In this document: in pieces, positions 46,320-55,245 of the stretch
Layout: each line of letters opens with the position of its first letter
Numbering within the stretch: the stretch's first letter is position 1
From: GCA-2683135 sp964507445
Lineage (GTDB): Bacteria > Planctomycetota > GCA-002687715
Direction: 5' to 3'
DNA length: 64,000 bases
Assembly (NCBI GenBank): GCA_964507445.1
Contig: CAZDQF010000002.1
Span: 372,001-436,000 of the forward strand
Program-made: the position numbers and the translations under genes
Notes under the pieces: model-generated
Databases searched by the model: none
What the model saw: the letters and a program-made list of their open reading frames with translations, nothing else
What the model was told of the DNA's origin: nothing

Positions 46320-48662
46320 ATGCGTCTGCTCCTGCTCTCACTCGCCGCGGCCTCAACGCTCGCCCTGGTGATCCTGTTCGCCTTCCATGATCGGACGGCG
46401 GATGGGACGTCGTCCGAGGTCACCACTTCCGTGGCCACGGCGACGTTCGTGGGGCGCGGGCGTTGCGCGGAATGCCACGAGGAAGAGGAGGAGGCATGGC
46501 GGGGTTCACATCACGACCTCGCCATGGCGGAGGCGACGGAAGAGACCGTCCTCGGCGACTTTGACGACCACCGCTTCGAGCACTTCGGTGTCGCCTCTCG
46601 GATGTTCCGGCGGGACGGAGGGTTCTGGGTCCACACTCCAGGCCCGGATGGAGAGCCCACGGACTTCCGTGTCAGCTACACCATCGGTGTGACGCCGTTG
46701 CAGCAGTACCTGGTGGAGTTCGATGACGGGCGCGTGCAGTCACTGCCGTTCTGCTGGGACGCTCGATCCGCTGAGGAGGGGGGGCAGCGGTGGTACCACC
46801 TGTATCCGGATGAGGCCATCCCGCACACCGACGTCCTCCACTGGACCGGGCCCCATCAGAACTGGAACTTCATGTGCGCGGATTGCCACACCACGGACCT
46901 GCGCCGGAACTACGACCTCGGAGCGGATCGGTTCCAGACCGCATGGAAGGAGATCGACGTCAGCTGTGAGGCTTGCCACGGTCCCGGGTCCCGACATGTG
47001 GAGTGGGCTGCGGCCCACGCCGGCGAGGACGAAGAAGACCGGGCTTATACCGGGTCCGCCACGGAGATGGGGCTGGTGACATCCTTGCGCGGTGTGCCGG
47101 ATTCCCGATGGGTGATCGACAAGACCACCGGGCAAGCGCACCTGCAGGGAGACCTGCCGTCCGGCCGTCAGGTGAGCGCCTGCGCCCGGTGCCACGCTCG
47201 TCGCACCATGATCACGGACGACGTGCACACCCCGCGGTTGTTGGACAAGCTGGTACCGGAGCTGCTGGGGGAGGGCCTCTACCACGCGGACGGCCAGATC
47301 CAGGACGAGGTGTACGTCTGGGGGTCCTTCGTCCAGAGCAAGATGCATGGCAAGGGCGTGGTCTGCACGGACTGCCACCAACCCCACGGCGCCGGCCTGC
47401 GCTCAGGGGGCAACGCGCTCTGCTACAGGTGCCACCTGCCTGATCGATTCGACACGGAGCAACACCATCACCATCAGCCGGGTACGCCGGGCTCTCAGTG
47501 CGTCGATTGCCACATGCCGGCTACGCACTACATGGTGGTGGACCCCAGGCGAGACCACAGCCTTCGGGTCCCGCGACCGGACCTGACGGTCAAGATCGGC
47601 ACCCCCAACGCCTGCAACGGCTGCCATGAGGACAGGTCCCCCGAGTGGGCCGTAGCGGCCATGGATAGCTGGTACGAGGAGCCCAAGCGGCCGGCACACT
47701 TCGGGGAGGCGTTGCACGCCGCACGGTCCGGTTCGCCTCGGGCCGGTTCCATGTTGATGAAGCTGGTGTCGGACGTGGAGGCTCCCGCGATCGCCCGGGC
47801 TACCGCCCTGGCTGAACTGGGTGCCGGCGGATACCTGGAGACCATGGCGGCGTCGCGGCTCGCGGCCGGTGACGCCGATCCGTTGCTGCGCCTGGCGGCG
47901 GCGCGGCAGCTGCAGTCGTTGCCGCCGCCTGAGCGGCTGGGCATGGCCGGTCCCTTGATGGAGGACGAGGCCAGGGCGGTGAGGATGGAGGCCTCTCGGG
48001 CGATGGCTTCGGTCTCCCGGTTTGAACTTGGCGAAGACACGCTGCGGGCCCGGGACGAAGGACTGAGAGAATACGTGGCGGCGCAGCGGCTGCACGCGGA
48101 CCGGGCGTTCGCTCATGACAACCTGGGGCTCCTGGCCGTCGACCGGGGTCGCCACATGGAGGCGGTGTCGGAGTACGAGCTCGCCGTGCGGCTCGACCCG
48201 GACGCGCGCAACGCGTGGGCCAATCTGGCGGACGCTCACCGGGCCCTGGGCGATGACGTGGCAGCGATCGAAGTGCTCCGGCGAGGCCTCAAGCGCCTGC
48301 CGTCCGCCGCGGCGTTGCACCACGCGCTGGGTCTGGCCCTGGTCCGGCAAGGGGCGCGCGACCTGGCCCTGGCGTCCTTGCAGAGAGCCTGGTCCCTCGA
48401 TCCGGGGACGGCTCGTCATGGTTACGTCCTGGCCGTCGCCTTCAACGACGCAGGCCGAAGCGCGGAGGCCCTGAACCTCCTCGAGTCGGTCCACTCGCGC
48501 CACCCCGCTGATCGGGATGTGCTCCAGGGCCTGGTCACCATCGCCCGTGATCGGGGCCAGCGGGATCGGGCGCTGCGATACGCCCAGGACTGGTTGCGCC
48601 TGGACCCCGATAATCAGTCTGTGCAGGCGCTGGTGATGGAGCTGCGCGCTCGCGGGCGCTGA
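46320..48662 (+). CDS. octahaem cytochrome c with HEAT-like and TPR repeats
   Basis: A 780-residue protein with an N-terminal signal or anchor (LLLLSLAAASTLALVILFAF). The first 440 residues carry eight CxxCH motifs: CAECH, CADCH, CEACH, CARCH, CTDCH, CYRCH, CVDCH and CNGCH. A His-rich stretch (EQHHHHQPG) lies between the sixth and seventh. Residues about 480-600 look HEAT-like, and from about 605 there are TPR units (FAHDNLGLLAVDRGRHMEAV, NAWANLADAHRALGDDVAAI). The family belongs to the cytochrome c554-like multihaem group with TPR tails and is assumed to move electrons in the periplasm while docking partners through TPRs. It is divergent from the pentahaem gene with only 76 bases between them. 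Confidence 0.88.
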   Translation: MRLLLLSLAAASTLALVILFAFHDRTADGTSSEVTTSVATATFVGRGRCAECHEEEEEAWRGSHHDLAMAEATEETVLGDFDDHRFEHFGVASRMFRRDGGFWVHTPGPDGEPTDFRVSYTIGVTPLQQYLVEFDDGRVQSLPFCWDARSAEEGGQRWYHLYPDEAIPHTDVLHWTGPHQNWNFMCADCHTTDLRRNYDLGADRFQTAWKEIDVSCEACHGPGSRHVEWAAAHAGEDEEDRAYTGSATEMGLVTSLRGVPDSRWVIDKTTGQAHLQGDLPSGRQVSACARCHARRTMITDDVHTPRLLDKLVPELLGEGLYHADGQIQDEVYVWGSFVQSKMHGKGVVCTDCHQPHGAGLRSGGNALCYRCHLPDRFDTEQHHHHQPGTPGSQCVDCHMPATHYMVVDPRRDHSLRVPRPDLTVKIGTPNACNGCHEDRSPEWAVAAMDSWYEEPKRPAHFGEALHAARSGSPRAGSMLMKLVSDVEAPAIARATALAELGAGGYLETMAASRLAAGDADPLLRLAAARQLQSLPPPERLGMAGPLMEDEARAVRMEASRAMASVSRFELGEDTLRARDEGLREYVAAQRLHADRAFAHDNLGLLAVDRGRHMEAVSEYELAVRLDPDARNAWANLADAHRALGDDVAAIEVLRRGLKRLPSAAALHHALGLALVRQGARDLALASLQRAWSLDPGTARHGYVLAVAFNDAGRSAEALNLLESVHSRHPADRDVLQGLVTIARDRGQRDRALRYAQDWLRLDPDNQSVQALVMELRARGR

Positions 48663-48767
48663 GGGTGGTTTTCGAGCAGGGTCCCAGGCTACGGGTTATC
48701 CTGATCGGGTTGACCTCGGCCCCTCGATCGCCGTGGTCCCCATACCTCAAGCATGGAGTCGATGAAC

Positions 48768-49913
48768 ATGAGATGGATGATTGCGGCGCTCGCGTTCGCG
48801 CTGGTCGTGCCCTTCGCCTGCGGGCAGGGAACCGGCGCTGACGCCGAGTACAAGAAGCTGTCGTCGGAGCTCAAGGCCGCGCAGGACGCCTACTCGGCCA
48901 AGGTCCGCGGTCTGCAACAGACCGATGAATACAAGAAGGCGCTGGCTGCGTATCGGAAGGCCAGAGCGAGCGAGCGGCAGGAACACCTGAAGACGCTCCG
49001 GGGCATCACCGGGAGCGTCAAGCGCGTGGACATGGACGCCTTCAAGGCCCGCTATAACGCGGCCGCGAAGGAGCACGCCGGGGCAGACGGAGCGGTCCCG
49101 TTCCTCGTCTGGCTGGCGACCCGCGGCTCCGACAAGGCGGCCACCAAGACCCTGCTCGACCATCACCTGGGCAGCCCGAAGATCGGGCCGTTCATGGACT
49201 CGCTTCAGTTCCTGGTTCGCCAGGGTTACGAGGTGGAGGACATGCGGAGGGTCGCCGGAGACGTCATCGAGAAGAACCCCCATGACGAGATCAAGGCCGC
49301 GGCCCATTACGCCCGCGCCCAGACCTACCTGACCCGAGGCCGCACTCGTAAGCCCATCGAGGGACACGAAGCGGACTACGCCGCCGACGTGGCTGCGGTC
49401 GGCAAGCTCGCCCCGGGCTCCTTGATCGCCAAGCGGGCCGCCGCTCCGGAGTTCGAGCGGACCCGTCTGCAGATCGGCATGACCGCTCCTGAGATCATGG
49501 GCGCTGACATGGACGGCACGGAGTTCAAGCTCTCCGATTATCGAGGCAAGGTGGTGGTCATCGATTTCTGGGGCGATTGGTGAGGCCCTTGCCGGGCCAT
49601 GTACCCACACGAGCGGTCGCTCGTGAAGGAGCTCAAGAACAAGCCTTTCGCTCTCATCGGCGTCAACAGTGACAAGGACCTGGCTTACGCCAGCAAGCGC
49701 ATCAAGGAGGAGAACATCTCCTGGCGCAGCTTCTGGAACGGTCCGGAAGGGACGCGCGGTCCCATCTCCACGGAGTGGAACGTGCGTAGTTGGCCGACCA
49801 TCTACGTCCTCGATCACAAGGGCGTGATCCGCTACAAGAACGTGCGCGGCGAGAAGATGGACGACGCCATCCACACCCTCCTAGGCGAGATGGAGGCGGA
49901 AGGGAACGACTGA
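48768..49913 (+). CDS. TlpA/AhpC-like thioredoxin-fold protein with UGA at the redox Cys: candidate selenoprotein
   Basis: Signal peptide MRWMIAALAFALVVPFACG, then about 230 mostly helical residues with a coiled-coil character, then a TlpA/ResA-like thioredoxin domain (IGMTAPEIMGADMDGTEFKL, KVVVIDFWGDW). The frame hits TGA at 49581-49583 exactly where the first Cys of WCGPC should be, then continues in frame as GPCRAMYPH through the cis-Pro motif SWPTIYVLDHKG to the end. Read through, this is a 381-residue protein with Sec272 and Cys275. The domain is otherwise complete, with no sign of decay, and a good SECIS-like hairpin follows. ATG at 48768 has GGAG nine bases upstream; ATGs at 48753 and 48762 are alternatives. 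It likely acts as a periplasmic thiol-disulfide or peroxide-handling enzyme. Confidence 0.88.
49581..49625 (+). promoter_or_regulatory. UGA codon and bacterial SECIS-like hairpin
   Basis: After the TGA comes a small hairpin GGCCC/GGGCC (49584-49598), then a perfect 7-bp stem CACGAGC (49608-49614) / GCTCGTG (49619-49625) with loop GGTC. The loop begins 32 bases past the TGA, inside the 16-37 range for bacterial SECIS. The GGU(C) loop matches the critical loop bases of the E. coli fdhF element. Confidence 0.75.
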
Positions 49914-49938
49914 TCCACTCTCCCGGATGTGGAAGAAG

Positions 49939-49968
49939 AAGGCGGCGACCCTGCAGGGGCGCCGCCTT
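49939..49968. terminator. bidirectional terminator between convergent genes
   Basis: AAGGCGGCG (49939-49947) and CGCCGCCTT (49960-49968) form a perfect 9-bp stem. On the minus strand it is followed by a pyrimidine-rich CTTCTTCTTCC. It sits between the stops of the selenoprotein candidate and the HEAT-repeat gene. Confidence 0.65.
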
Positions 49969-49992
49969 CTGTCGTTGGTGGGACGCTCGGTG

Positions 49993-51942
49993 TCAGAGCA
50001 TCAACATCAGCCGTCGCATCTCGGGTAGGTCCAGGTAGTAGAGGTTGTTGCTGCGGAACTGATAGAGGGCCGGTCGCGCCCTACGATCCGCCAGGAGGCC
50101 GAGAGCACCGGAGGCGAATGTCCGCGCCTCCGCGTTCACATGAACGCCCACTGCCAGGTGCTTCAGCCGGTCGACGCTCGCCGGTTCCCGGAGCAGCCCC
50201 AACGAGAGCGCGCACCCAGCTCGCAAGTAGGGGTGGTCCGCCTTCTCCAGCGTCTTGGCCAGGGCATCAGCCACCTGCCGACGGTCTTCGCCCAGGAGCC
50301 CCAGGGCCAGCGCGGCCTCGTGCTGGATGAACGGATCGGTGGACGTCTTGAGTGCCTTCCGCAGCACCGGTCGGGCGCGCGGGTCCCCGATCATGCCGAG
50401 GGCGCTCATGGCGTAGGCCCGTTCTTGCGGGTTGCGAGCCTTGGTGGCGATGACGGTCAATCGAGCGAAGTCCGCCCGTGACGCCAGCAAGCCCAGTCCG
50501 ACGGAGCAAGCGCTCCTGGTGTTGGGGTTCTTGTTCACCCGCTGGGCCTCTCGCAGCATCCGGGCGGTAGGCTCCACGGACCCGCCGCGCGCGGAGAGGG
50601 CGAGGCCGAGGGCGGCGTAGCCGCTGATGGGGCGCTGAGAGCGCAGCTGCTTGCTCAACATCCGACGAGCCTCTGCGCCTCCGATGCGTCCGAGGGCGAT
50701 GCAGCTGAGCCCGCGGGTGAGGGTGTCGCCGCCACGCTCGGCGCGTGCGCACAGGCGCTCGATTACCCGGCCCTGATCCGGGCTCACGAGCCCTCCCAGG
50801 GCGACGACGGCGCCACGGACGACCCGAAGATCCCGGTCCCCGAGCGCCGTCATCAGCGCGCGGATCACCGCGGGCCCGCCGCTGCGGATCTTGGAGAGGG
50901 CGACGGCGGCGGTCGCCCGCATCGTCGGTTTCTCGTCCTTGTCAGCGACCACCTCACAGAGCAAGGGCACGGCTTCCCGGTCCCCCAGCACCCCCAGGGC
51001 TGCGGCGGCGAAGACGCGCAGGGTGTCGTCCTCGTCTCCGCGGAGCAGCTGCGTCAGATGCGGAATGGCCGCGGCGTCCTTCAGCAACCCGAGCGAGAAC
51101 GCGGCATGGTAGCGGGCTCGCCTGGGGACGCGGACGGTGGGGTCACCCAGCAGGCGCCGACCCGATGGCAGGTCCCGCAGGATCGAGGTGAGGGGCGCCA
51201 CGGCGTCGGGGCGTCCCCCCATACCCAGGCCCAGGATCGCCGCGTCGCGCATGGCAGCCTCCCGATGACGGAGACCCGCCATGAGGTCTGGCTGAGCGAC
51301 CGGGGAGGCGGTCTTTCCGAGGGCGATCAGGGCTGCCTCCCGGTTCTTGCCATAGGTGTCCTTGAGGGCACGCTTCAGCGTCGGGATCACCTGACGCTGC
51401 ACGAGCTCGGGATTCAGTGACTCGAATCCACCGGGCTGCGCCTCATCGCCGGAGAAGGATGGAGTTGTTCCATCGCGTTGGTGCATGAGCCGCAGGTAGT
51501 CCCACTTGTTGAGGTTCCACCAGTAGTCCCAGGTGGCGACCTGAACCGTCCGTTTGGTTCGTGCTCGCACCCGGGGGCCGAATCCCCTGCCGGGGTTGGG
51601 GGCTGCCGCGCGTGAGGTGACCGCGGGCGTGGTGCCACCCTGAGGCTCGGGTGCGGGCGGTTCGGGAGCCGGCGCCGGGGAAGCCGGTGGTAGGGGAGGT
51701 CCGCCGCCGACGGGAGTGAACGTGGGGGTGCCACCTCCGGCGGGGACGTATGGCGGTTCGGGGGTCGAACCGGGTGTGGGAGTGGGAGTTGGAGCGGGGA
51801 CGGGTCCGGGACCTATGACCGGTCCTGGAACGAAGCCGCTCTGGGATGGTGGGAAGGGACAGTGTTGGGCGACAGCTGTCTCGACACCGATGGGAACCAC
51901 AAGGGTGATGAGGAGGACGAGTCGTGCCTGTGTTCGACGCAT
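49993..51942 (-). CDS. secreted HEAT-repeat protein with Pro-rich linker
   Basis: A 649-residue exported protein with signal (LVLLITLVVPIGVETAVAQ), about 85 residues of Pro/Gly/Thr-rich linker (PAPTPTPTPGSTPEPP), a short aromatic motif (WDYWWNLNKWDYLRL) near residue 140, then about 470 residues of HEAT repeats. The repeats each run about 35 residues, as in AAMRDAAILGLGMGGRPDAV and RVFAAAALGVLGDREAVP. The aromatic motif before HEAT repeats is recurrent in planctomycete secreted proteins. The protein is probably a binding scaffold; partner unknown. GAAAGG lies ahead of the ATG. Confidence 0.85.
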   Translation of the reverse strand: MRRTQARLVLLITLVVPIGVETAVAQHCPFPPSQSGFVPGPVIGPGPVPAPTPTPTPGSTPEPPYVPAGGGTPTFTPVGGGPPLPPASPAPAPEPPAPEPQGGTTPAVTSRAAAPNPGRGFGPRVRARTKRTVQVATWDYWWNLNKWDYLRLMHQRDGTTPSFSGDEAQPGGFESLNPELVQRQVIPTLKRALKDTYGKNREAALIALGKTASPVAQPDLMAGLRHREAAMRDAAILGLGMGGRPDAVAPLTSILRDLPSGRRLLGDPTVRVPRRARYHAAFSLGLLKDAAAIPHLTQLLRGDEDDTLRVFAAAALGVLGDREAVPLLCEVVADKDEKPTMRATAAVALSKIRSGGPAVIRALMTALGDRDLRVVRGAVVALGGLVSPDQGRVIERLCARAERGGDTLTRGLSCIALGRIGGAEARRMLSKQLRSQRPISGYAALGLALSARGGSVEPTARMLREAQRVNKNPNTRSACSVGLGLLASRADFARLTVIATKARNPQERAYAMSALGMIGDPRARPVLRKALKTSTDPFIQHEAALALGLLGEDRRQVADALAKTLEKADHPYLRAGCALSLGLLREPASVDRLKHLAVGVHVNAEARTFASGALGLLADRRARPALYQFRSNNLYYLDLPEMRRLMLML

Positions 51943-52020
51943 GGAACCAGCCTTTCTTCACGGACACCGGTGAGGTGCTGTGATGCGGTCGCGCGCCGAA
52001 GCAAGGCAGCGCCCTCCTAT

Positions 52021-52070
52021 ACGACCCACGCCGGCGCCGTTGGACCGGTGACAGGTCGTCTGCGTTTTTT
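52021..52070 (+). terminator. terminator-like hairpin inside a divergent promoter region
   Basis: ACGACC (52021-52026) and GGTCGT (52054-52059) enclose CCGG/CCGG; six T follow at 52065-52070 after a five-base gap. It precedes the propeller gene start by about 90 bases and follows no plus-strand gene, so it could be a leader attenuator or chance. The rest of 51943-52161 shows nothing definite. Confidence 0.35.
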
Positions 52071-52161
52071 CTTGTCGAAGGTCAGTTCCGGATCGTAGGG
52101 AGGGTGCGCGCTCCTGACGCTCGCTGCTCTTTGGATCGGAGAGCGGAAAGGACTGGACAGT

Positions 52162-53694
52162 ATGAAGTCGCTATCCATGCGTGTGTGGTTGATCGCCCTG
52201 TTCTGGATTCCCGGATGGCCTCTCGCCGGACAGACGATCGGTGACCTGGTCTGGGTGCGGAGCGAGGTCGGTTTGACGCCTTATGACCTCTCGGGAAACA
52301 GCGGTGTCGTGGCCGGCGGCTTGCCCATGGGGAATTGGGGCACCTGCGTGGACGGCCTCGGGAACATCTGGTCGACAGATTTCGTCGCCGGATCGAACAC
52401 CGTCTCCCACATTGACGGTCGTACAGGGGCGGTCCTGGGGACCTACGTGGCCGGGCCCGTGGCCTCGGGCTCCACGAGTACGGTGGGACCCGTGTGTTGC
52501 GACCGCGACGGCTACGTCTACGTGGGTGATCCTGGAGGCAGCACGGTCACGGTCCTCGATGGGATGGGATCGATCGTGCGGCAGTTTTCGATTCAGGGTT
52601 CCGACATCCGGACCATGTGCGTCGACGGAAACGGCGACCTGTGGCTCAACGTCTACGATCGGTGGCCAGGGTTCGGGGCTGTCCTCAAGTACACATCCGA
52701 AGGGCAGCTCCTCTTCGCTCTGGCCCCCTCCGGCAGCTATCCCAACCAAGTCTGGGCTGACGAATGGGGCAGGGTGACGATCAGCCATTGGCCACAGACC
52801 TACAAGACCACCCAGGTGGACTACCAGGGGAACGTGATCCACGAGATCACGTCGATCTCAAGTGGGTCCAATCTCCTGATCGGGGTGGCGCCCGACGGGA
52901 AGGTCTGGATCGGCGGCTACTCCGGGCTCTCCATCTTCGATGAGACCGGTAGCCTTGTTGAACACCACGCCCTCTATTTCCCGGGTTCCATCGCCTTTGA
53001 CGGACTCGGGAACGCTTGGGTGGCGCAAGCCCCCGGTGTTCTCACGAGCACGAGTACGGTCACGTTGCGGAAGTACAGCCCGAACGGGGCGCTCCTGTCG
53101 GAGTTCGCCGCGGGCCCTGCTCTGTCGACCACCGCCTACTACAACATCGGAGACTTCACCGGCATGCAGTACGCCAGGGTCGTGGACCCGGACGGGGACC
53201 TGGACGGTGACGGTCACGGGAACAGGGAAGAGGTGCTGGCAAAGAGCAGCCCCATGGACCCGTTATCCCAGCCCGCGTCGTCGTCCCTGGAGCTCGTGAG
53301 TGCCGCGGTGTTGGGCGGGACCCTGGTGGTGGACGTCAGCATCCCGTTGGACGCCGGGATGTTCTACGCCGTCCCGTTCTCCTTGAACCCCGCGCCGTTC
53401 AGCCTCTCCGAGTTGAGCCCTGGTGATCCCCGGACCCTGTGGGTGAATCCGCTGAACCCCTTCGCGGACGGTCTCGACCCGCTGTTCGCGTTGTCCGTGG
53501 ACCCGGCCTCGACGGTGTTCACGGGTACCATCGGGGCGCTCTCCGCTCAGGGTAAGGCGACGGTCTCGGTCCCGATCCCCAACGACCCCTCCTTGATCGG
53601 GGTCCGATGCGTCGCCGCTGCGGTCACGCTCCACGAGGATTACGGATCGGGTATCAAGTCCCTGACGGATCGTCTGTCCATAGAGGTGCGGTAG
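52162..53694 (+). CDS. secreted NHL/SMP-30-like beta-propeller protein
   Basis: A 510-residue exported protein (signal WLIALFWIPGWPLAGQ). Residues about 25-345 form a propeller of repeats such as CVDGLGNIWSTDFV, CCDRDGYVYVGDPGGS, CVDGNGDLWLNVYD and AFDGLGNAWVAQAP. A short calcium-binding segment (DPDGDLDGDGHGNREEVL) follows, of the kind that joins domains in secreted proteins. The last 130 residues are a beta module (PFSLNPAPFSLSEL, IPNDPSLIGVRCVAAAV) comparable with the C-terminal modules of the astacin protein and others here. A purine-rich GGAAAGGA lies upstream. Function is unknown; probably binding at the cell surface. Confidence 0.78.
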   Translation: MKSLSMRVWLIALFWIPGWPLAGQTIGDLVWVRSEVGLTPYDLSGNSGVVAGGLPMGNWGTCVDGLGNIWSTDFVAGSNTVSHIDGRTGAVLGTYVAGPVASGSTSTVGPVCCDRDGYVYVGDPGGSTVTVLDGMGSIVRQFSIQGSDIRTMCVDGNGDLWLNVYDRWPGFGAVLKYTSEGQLLFALAPSGSYPNQVWADEWGRVTISHWPQTYKTTQVDYQGNVIHEITSISSGSNLLIGVAPDGKVWIGGYSGLSIFDETGSLVEHHALYFPGSIAFDGLGNAWVAQAPGVLTSTSTVTLRKYSPNGALLSEFAAGPALSTTAYYNIGDFTGMQYARVVDPDGDLDGDGHGNREEVLAKSSPMDPLSQPASSSLELVSAAVLGGTLVVDVSIPLDAGMFYAVPFSLNPAPFSLSELSPGDPRTLWVNPLNPFADGLDPLFALSVDPASTVFTGTIGALSAQGKATVSVPIPNDPSLIGVRCVAAAVTLHEDYGSGIKSLTDRLSIEVR

Positions 53695-53821
53695 GACCTT
53701 CTGGGGGCGTCCGGAGGGTGCCCCCGGGTCCGTGGTTCCTGAGGGTCCCTGGTCTCGCTATACTCCGCCTCGAGGTGTGGGCACAGATGTAGATCCGGTC
53801 CTTCGACGCAGGAACCACAGC

Positions 53822-54967
53822 ATGACCAAGGCCTTCGTGCCAAAAGAGATACAGGCCGGCGAGACGCGGGTCGCCGCCACCCCGGAAACCGTCAAGCGGT
53901 TCAAGAAACTGGGACTCGAGGTCGTCGTCGAATCAGGGGCTGGCGCCGCCAGTCACATGAGCGACAGCGCCTTCGAGGCCGCCGGGGCGGTGATCGTGGA
54001 CGGCTCCGCCGGATGGAGTGACGCGGATATCATCGTGAAGGTGAATCCGCCGGAGGCGGAGGAGATCAGCCGAATGAAGGCGGGCGCCCTGCTGCTTTCG
54101 TTCGTGTGGTCCGTTCACGACCCGGAGCGGGCGAAGCGCCTCGCTGAACAGAAGGTGTCGGTGCTGGCCATGGAGGCGGTGCCGCGCATCTCTCGCGCCC
54201 AGAAGATGGACGCGCTCTCATCCCAGGCCAACCTGGCGGGCTACAAGGCGGTATTGATGGGGGCCGACGCCCTCGGCCGCATCATGCCCATGATGGTGAC
54301 TGCGGCGGGGACGCTGAAGCCCGCGCGGGTCGTGGTCATGGGCGCCGGCGTCGCCGGACTCCAGGCCATCGCCACGGCCAAGCGGCTGGGCGCCATCGTG
54401 GAGGCTTCGGACATCCGGCCCGAGGTGGCGGAGCAGATCGAGTCCCTCGGCGGCACCTTCATCAAGACCGTGGAGGCCTCCGGTGACGGAGGCTACGCCA
54501 AGGAGCTCACCGACGAGCAGAAGCAGCGGCAGCAGGAGATCATCGAGAGCCACCTCGTGGAGGCCGACATGGTCATCTGCACCGCTCTGATCCCGGGTCG
54601 GCCGGCGCCTCGCCTGGTGGCGGGGCACGTGGTGGAGAAGATGCGCGCCGGGTCCGTGATCGTCGACCTGGCGGTGTCTCAGGGCGGCAACTGCGAGCTC
54701 TCCGAGGTGGGTCGGGTCACCAAGCACGGCGTCACCATCATCGGTGAGCCCAACGTCCCGGCGTTGCTTCCGACGGATGCGAGCAGCGTCTACGCGCGCA
54801 ACATCCTCGCTCTCATCATGGACGTCGTGGACAAGAAGGAGGGGGGCGCGATCAAGCTCGATCTTGAAGACGAGGTCGTTGACGGCGCCCTGATCATCCA
54901 GGACGGGGACGTCCGTCACGGGCCGACCAAGGAAGCCATCGCGAGCCACGGAGGTGCCTCATCATGA
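53822..54967 (+). CDS. pntAA: NAD(P) transhydrogenase alpha-1 subunit
   Basis: The NAD(H)-binding soluble domain I of the proton-translocating transhydrogenase, 381 residues. Diagnostic segments are IQAGETRVAATPETVKRFK, MDALSSQANLAGYKAVL, VVVMGAGVAGLQAIATAKRL with the dinucleotide fold, and SVIVDLAVSQGGNCELSE. The length and the split into three genes follow the Rhodospirillum rubrum type. ATG at 53822 has AGGA ten bases before it; the frame is open 90 bases further up without a good start. It overlaps the next gene by four bases. Confidence 0.95.
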   Translation: MTKAFVPKEIQAGETRVAATPETVKRFKKLGLEVVVESGAGAASHMSDSAFEAAGAVIVDGSAGWSDADIIVKVNPPEAEEISRMKAGALLLSFVWSVHDPERAKRLAEQKVSVLAMEAVPRISRAQKMDALSSQANLAGYKAVLMGADALGRIMPMMVTAAGTLKPARVVVMGAGVAGLQAIATAKRLGAIVEASDIRPEVAEQIESLGGTFIKTVEASGDGGYAKELTDEQKQRQQEIIESHLVEADMVICTALIPGRPAPRLVAGHVVEKMRAGSVIVDLAVSQGGNCELSEVGRVTKHGVTIIGEPNVPALLPTDASSVYARNILALIMDVVDKKEGGAIKLDLEDEVVDGALIIQDGDVRHGPTKEAIASHGGASS

Positions 54968-55245
54968 TCTGGTTGACCGTGTTTCTCCTGGCTATCTTCC
55001 TGGGCTTCGAGCTCATCACCAAGGTGCCCCCGACCTTGCACACGCCGCTCATGTCCGGCGCCAACGCCATCTCCGGCATCACCATCGTCGGTGCGATGAC
55101 CTGCGCCTACTTCACGGAGTCTCCGTTCTTCGCCAACCTGCTCGGCTTCGTGGCCGTGGCCACCGCCATGATCAACGTGGTGGGCGGCTTCATGGTGACA
55201 GACCGCATGCTGGGTATGTTCGGTAGCAAGAAGGAGGAGAAGTGA
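54964..55245 (+). CDS. pntAB: NAD(P) transhydrogenase alpha-2 subunit (membrane)
   Basis: A 93-residue integral membrane subunit with about three helices (LTVFLLAIFLGFELI, ISGITIVGAMTCAYF, LLGFVAVATAMINVVGGF) and a Lys/Glu tail. The stretch TKVPPTLHTPLMSGANAISG is characteristic of this subunit. It starts within the last codons of pntAA (ATGA) and is directly followed by pntB, so the three are one translationally coupled operon. Confidence 0.95.
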   Translation: MIWLTVFLLAIFLGFELITKVPPTLHTPLMSGANAISGITIVGAMTCAYFTESPFFANLLGFVAVATAMINVVGGFMVTDRMLGMFGSKKEEK

